Shown: one piece after another, positions 4,779 to 6,398 of the stretch
Position numbering within the stretch: the stretch's first letter is position 1
Layout: each line of letters opens with the position of its first letter
NCBI GenBank assembly: GCA_023251855.1
Contig: JAHEYA010000146.1
Span: 1-6,398 of the forward strand
From: Bacteroidota bacterium
GTDB taxonomy: Bacteria; Bacteroidota; Bacteroidia; 2-12-FULL-35-15
Direction: 5' to 3'
Length of the DNA: 6,398 nucleotides
The notes under the pieces: generated by a model
What the model saw: the letters and a program-made list of their open reading frames with translations, nothing else
Told to the model about the DNA's origin: nothing
Databases searched by the model: none
Position numbers and translations under genes: made by a program

Positions 4779-4857
4779 TAGCCCCGATTGAAGCGGCATC
4801 CTTTTTTATGCTTTTTTCAAGCATAAAAAAGATACAGTGGAAAGCGGGAATAGCTTC
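4779..4857. repeat. Long hairpin element, probable Bacteroidota interspersed or structured element
   Basis: CTTTTTTATGCTT at 4801-4813 and AAGCATAAAAAAG at 4819-4831 form a perfect 13-base stem with loop TTTTC. Outside it, AGC at 4780-4782 can pair with GCT at 4853-4855, and CCCG at 4783-4786 with CGGG at 4845-4848. The flanks AGCCCCGATTGAAGCGGCATCC and GATACAGTGGAAAGCGGG (the first in two overlapping pieces) resemble an element I recall from intergenic regions across this phylum, usually beside gene ends. It begins 8 bases beyond the thiC stop. It could act as an attenuator or RNA-stability structure between thiC and the distal genes. That role is inferred. Confidence 0.65.
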
Positions 4858-4865
4858 AAATAATT

Positions 4866-6398
4866 TTAGCTATAAATTTCGCTACCTGAATTAACAAATT
4901 CACTTGCTTTTTCTTCCAAACCTTTTTCAAGAGCTACATCTCCCACAACACCCATTTTTTCTGCATATTCACGAACATCTTCTGTAATTTTCATGGAGCA
5001 AAAATGGGGGCCGCACATGGAACAAAAATGGGCAATTTTAGCGCCATCAGCAGGTAATGTTTCATCATGAAATTCACGCGCTGTATCAGGGTCTAACGAC
5101 AAATTAAACTGATCTTCCCAACGAAATTCGAAGCGTGCTTTACTCAAAGCATTATCACGTATCTGAGCCCCTGGATGGCCTTTTGCAAGGTCGGCAGCAT
5201 GCGCAGCAATTTTATAAGTGATCACACCATCTTTCACATCTTTTTTATTTGGTAAGCCTAAATGCTCTTTAGGAGTAACATAACACAACATAGCACAGCC
5301 AAACCAACCAATCATTGCAGCACCAATTCCTGATGTGATGTGATCATATCCGGGAGCAATATCAGTTGTAAGAGGCCCCAATGTGTAGAAAGGAGCTTCC
5401 TGACATTCCTGCAATTGTTTTTCCATATTGATTTTTATCAGATGCATCGGAACATGACCGGGACCTTCGATCATAGTTTGTATATCATGTTTCCAGGCTA
5501 TTTTAGTAAGTACACCTAATGTTTCCAATTCACCAAACTGAGCGGCATCATTAGCATCTGCAATAGAACCGGGACGCAAGCCATCGCCAAGAGAAAAAGC
5601 AACATCATATGCTTTCATGATCTCACAGATTTCTTCAAAATGAGTGTACAGGAAATTTTCTTTGTGATGTGCCAGACACCATTTCGCCATGATAGAACCA
5701 CCGCGGGAAACAATGCCTGTAACACGTTTAGCAGTTAAAGGAACATAACGTAATAATACTCCTGCATGAATTGTAAAATAATCAACACCTTGTTCTGCTT
5801 GCTCTATAAGCGTATCACGGAATAACTCCCAGGTAAGATCTTCTGCTTTACCATTTACTTTTTCAAGTGCCTGATAAATAGGCACCGTACCAATAGGTAC
5901 GGGAGAATTGCGTAATATCCATTCACGGGTTTCATGAATATTTTTTCCGGTAGAAAGATCCATTACGGTATCAGCACCCCAACGGCAAGCCCAGACAGCC
6001 TTTTCAACTTCTTCTTCAATACTTGATGTTACCGCTGAATTACCGATGTTCGCATTTATTTTTACTAAAAAATTACGACCGATGATCATTGGTTCGCTTT
6101 CAGGATGATTGATATTATTGGGAATTATTGCTCTTCCTAAAGCGATCTCATTTCTTACAAACTCAGGAGTGATGGCAGCCCCTCCCCCTGCCCCTCCGCA
6201 AAAGGGAGGGGTGTTTGCTCCAAAGCTTTGACCAGGATGCTGAAAATTAATTGGGCTAGCCCCTTCCGCTTCTGAGAGGTTTCTTCTTTGATTTTCGCGA
6301 ATAGCAATGTATTCCATTTCAGGGGTGATGATCCCTTTTTTTGCATAGTGCATCTGACTAACGTTTGCACCCTTTTTAGCACGCAATGGTTTTTTAAT
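4866..6398 (-). CDS. thiC: ThiC, phosphomethylpyrimidine (HMP-P) synthase; 5' end outside the window
   Basis: ThiC is a non-canonical radical SAM enzyme that rearranges aminoimidazole ribotide into HMP-P, the pyrimidine half of thiamine. The frame is open from the right edge (IKKPLRAKKGANVSQMHYAK) to the TAA at 4868, 510 residues. About 100 or more N-terminal residues are missing, because full ThiC is usually over 600. Conserved blocks include NINHPESEPMIIGRNFLVK, NANIGNSAVTSSIEEEVEK, GADTVMDLSTGKNIHETREW, EGPGHVPMH and GHPGAQIRDNALSKARFEFR. The C-terminal cluster motif FCSMCGPHFCSM (CxxCxxxxC) is intact. One oddity is PPFCGGAGGGAA between SFGANT and ITPEF, about 8 residues more than relatives, encoded by a palindromic repeat. 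The TTG at 6386 is not a real start because homology continues upstream. A TPP riboswitch is expected upstream but cannot be seen. Confidence 0.98.
   Translation of the reverse strand: MKKPLRAKKGANVSQMHYAKKGIITPEMEYIAIRENQRRNLSEAEGASPINFQHPGQSFGANTPPFCGGAGGGAAITPEFVRNEIALGRAIIPNNINHPESEPMIIGRNFLVKINANIGNSAVTSSIEEEVEKAVWACRWGADTVMDLSTGKNIHETREWILRNSPVPIGTVPIYQALEKVNGKAEDLTWELFRDTLIEQAEQGVDYFTIHAGVLLRYVPLTAKRVTGIVSRGGSIMAKWCLAHHKENFLYTHFEEICEIMKAYDVAFSLGDGLRPGSIADANDAAQFGELETLGVLTKIAWKHDIQTMIEGPGHVPMHLIKINMEKQLQECQEAPFYTLGPLTTDIAPGYDHITSGIGAAMIGWFGCAMLCYVTPKEHLGLPNKKDVKDGVITYKIAAHAADLAKGHPGAQIRDNALSKARFEFRWEDQFNLSLDPDTAREFHDETLPADGAKIAHFCSMCGPHFCSMKITEDVREYAEKMGVVGDVALEKGLEEKASEFVNSGSEIYS
6178..6213 (-). 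repeat. Palindromic repeat inserted in frame in thiC (copy 3)
   Basis: CCCCTCC at 6191-6197 and GGAGGGG at 6205-6211 form a 7-base stem with a seven-base loop, next to a second C-rich half, GCCCCTCCCCC. The layout and orientation match the copies in tenI and at 4720-4757. On the coding strand it adds TPPFCGGAGGGAA to ThiC between the conserved SFGA and ITPEF segments. It is more diverged in the loop than the other two copies. Confidence 0.8.

Noticed and set aside
4711..4865. TPP riboswitch or promoter between thiC and the bro-like gene
   Set aside because: I found no THI-box-like conserved segments and no clear Bacteroidota TAnnTTTG promoter on the minus strand here. A riboswitch would be expected upstream of the first thi gene, beyond the window.
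4670..4894. Plus-strand 74-residue ORF between bro and thiC
   Set aside because: It runs through the tenI remnant and both hairpin elements in the antisense direction and has no homology I recognise.
6253..6262. Perfect 10-base palindrome GGGCTAGCCC in thiC
   Set aside because: It is a single short palindrome in coding sequence. The surrounding ThiC segment has about the usual length, so there is no sign of an inserted element.

Overview
The window is the inside of a thiamine (vitamin B1) biosynthesis operon from an A+T-rich member of the Bacteroidota, probably near Flavobacteriia, Sphingobacteriia or Chitinophagia. Three things point there: the gene order thiC-tenI-thiD-thiE-thiG-thiH, protein sequences closest to the Bacteroidota versions I remember, and several repeat types that I associate with that phylum. 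Every gene lies on the minus strand, so transcription runs from 6398 towards 1. thiC is cut at its 5' end by the right edge and thiH at its 3' end by the left edge.

Layout in transcription order: thiC (6398-4866, partial); a 155-base gap with a palindromic repeat and a larger hairpin element; an orphan copy of the tenI 5' end (4710-4657); a Bro-N/DinD-like gene (4660-3833); tenI-like (3836-3183); thiD (3190-2411); thiE (2418-1765); a gap filled by one interspersed repeat; thiG (1705-935); a GxxExxY-family gene (884-507) bounded by inverted repeats; a 179-base repeat array; and the start of thiH (327-1). bro, tenI, thiD and thiE overlap by 4 or 8 bases, which suggests translational coupling.

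The thi genes supply both halves of thiamine. ThiC makes HMP-P and ThiD phosphorylates it to HMP-PP. ThiH makes dehydroglycine, ThiG builds the thiazole, and TenI probably isomerises it. ThiE joins the two halves. thiS, thiF and any TPP riboswitch would lie outside the window.

The unusual part is what has invaded the operon. (1) The Bro-N/DinD-like gene sits between two copies of the tenI 5' end (36 of 40 bases identical), so it appears to have inserted at the tenI start and left a functional start on both sides. (2) The GxxExxY gene, a small predicted PD-(D/E)XK-fold protein, fits tightly between 33-base inverted repeats (28 of 33 identical), 2 and 6 bases outside the ORF. More copies of the same repeat lie beside it, between thiE and thiG, and in frame inside tenI. 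(3) A G/C-rich palindromic repeat occurs three times in one orientation: in frame in thiC, in frame in tenI, and between genes. It adds about 8 residues to ThiC and about 12 to the TenI-like protein without breaking either frame. The operon therefore appears to tolerate or attract repeat insertion. No gene-free stretch exceeds 300 bases.
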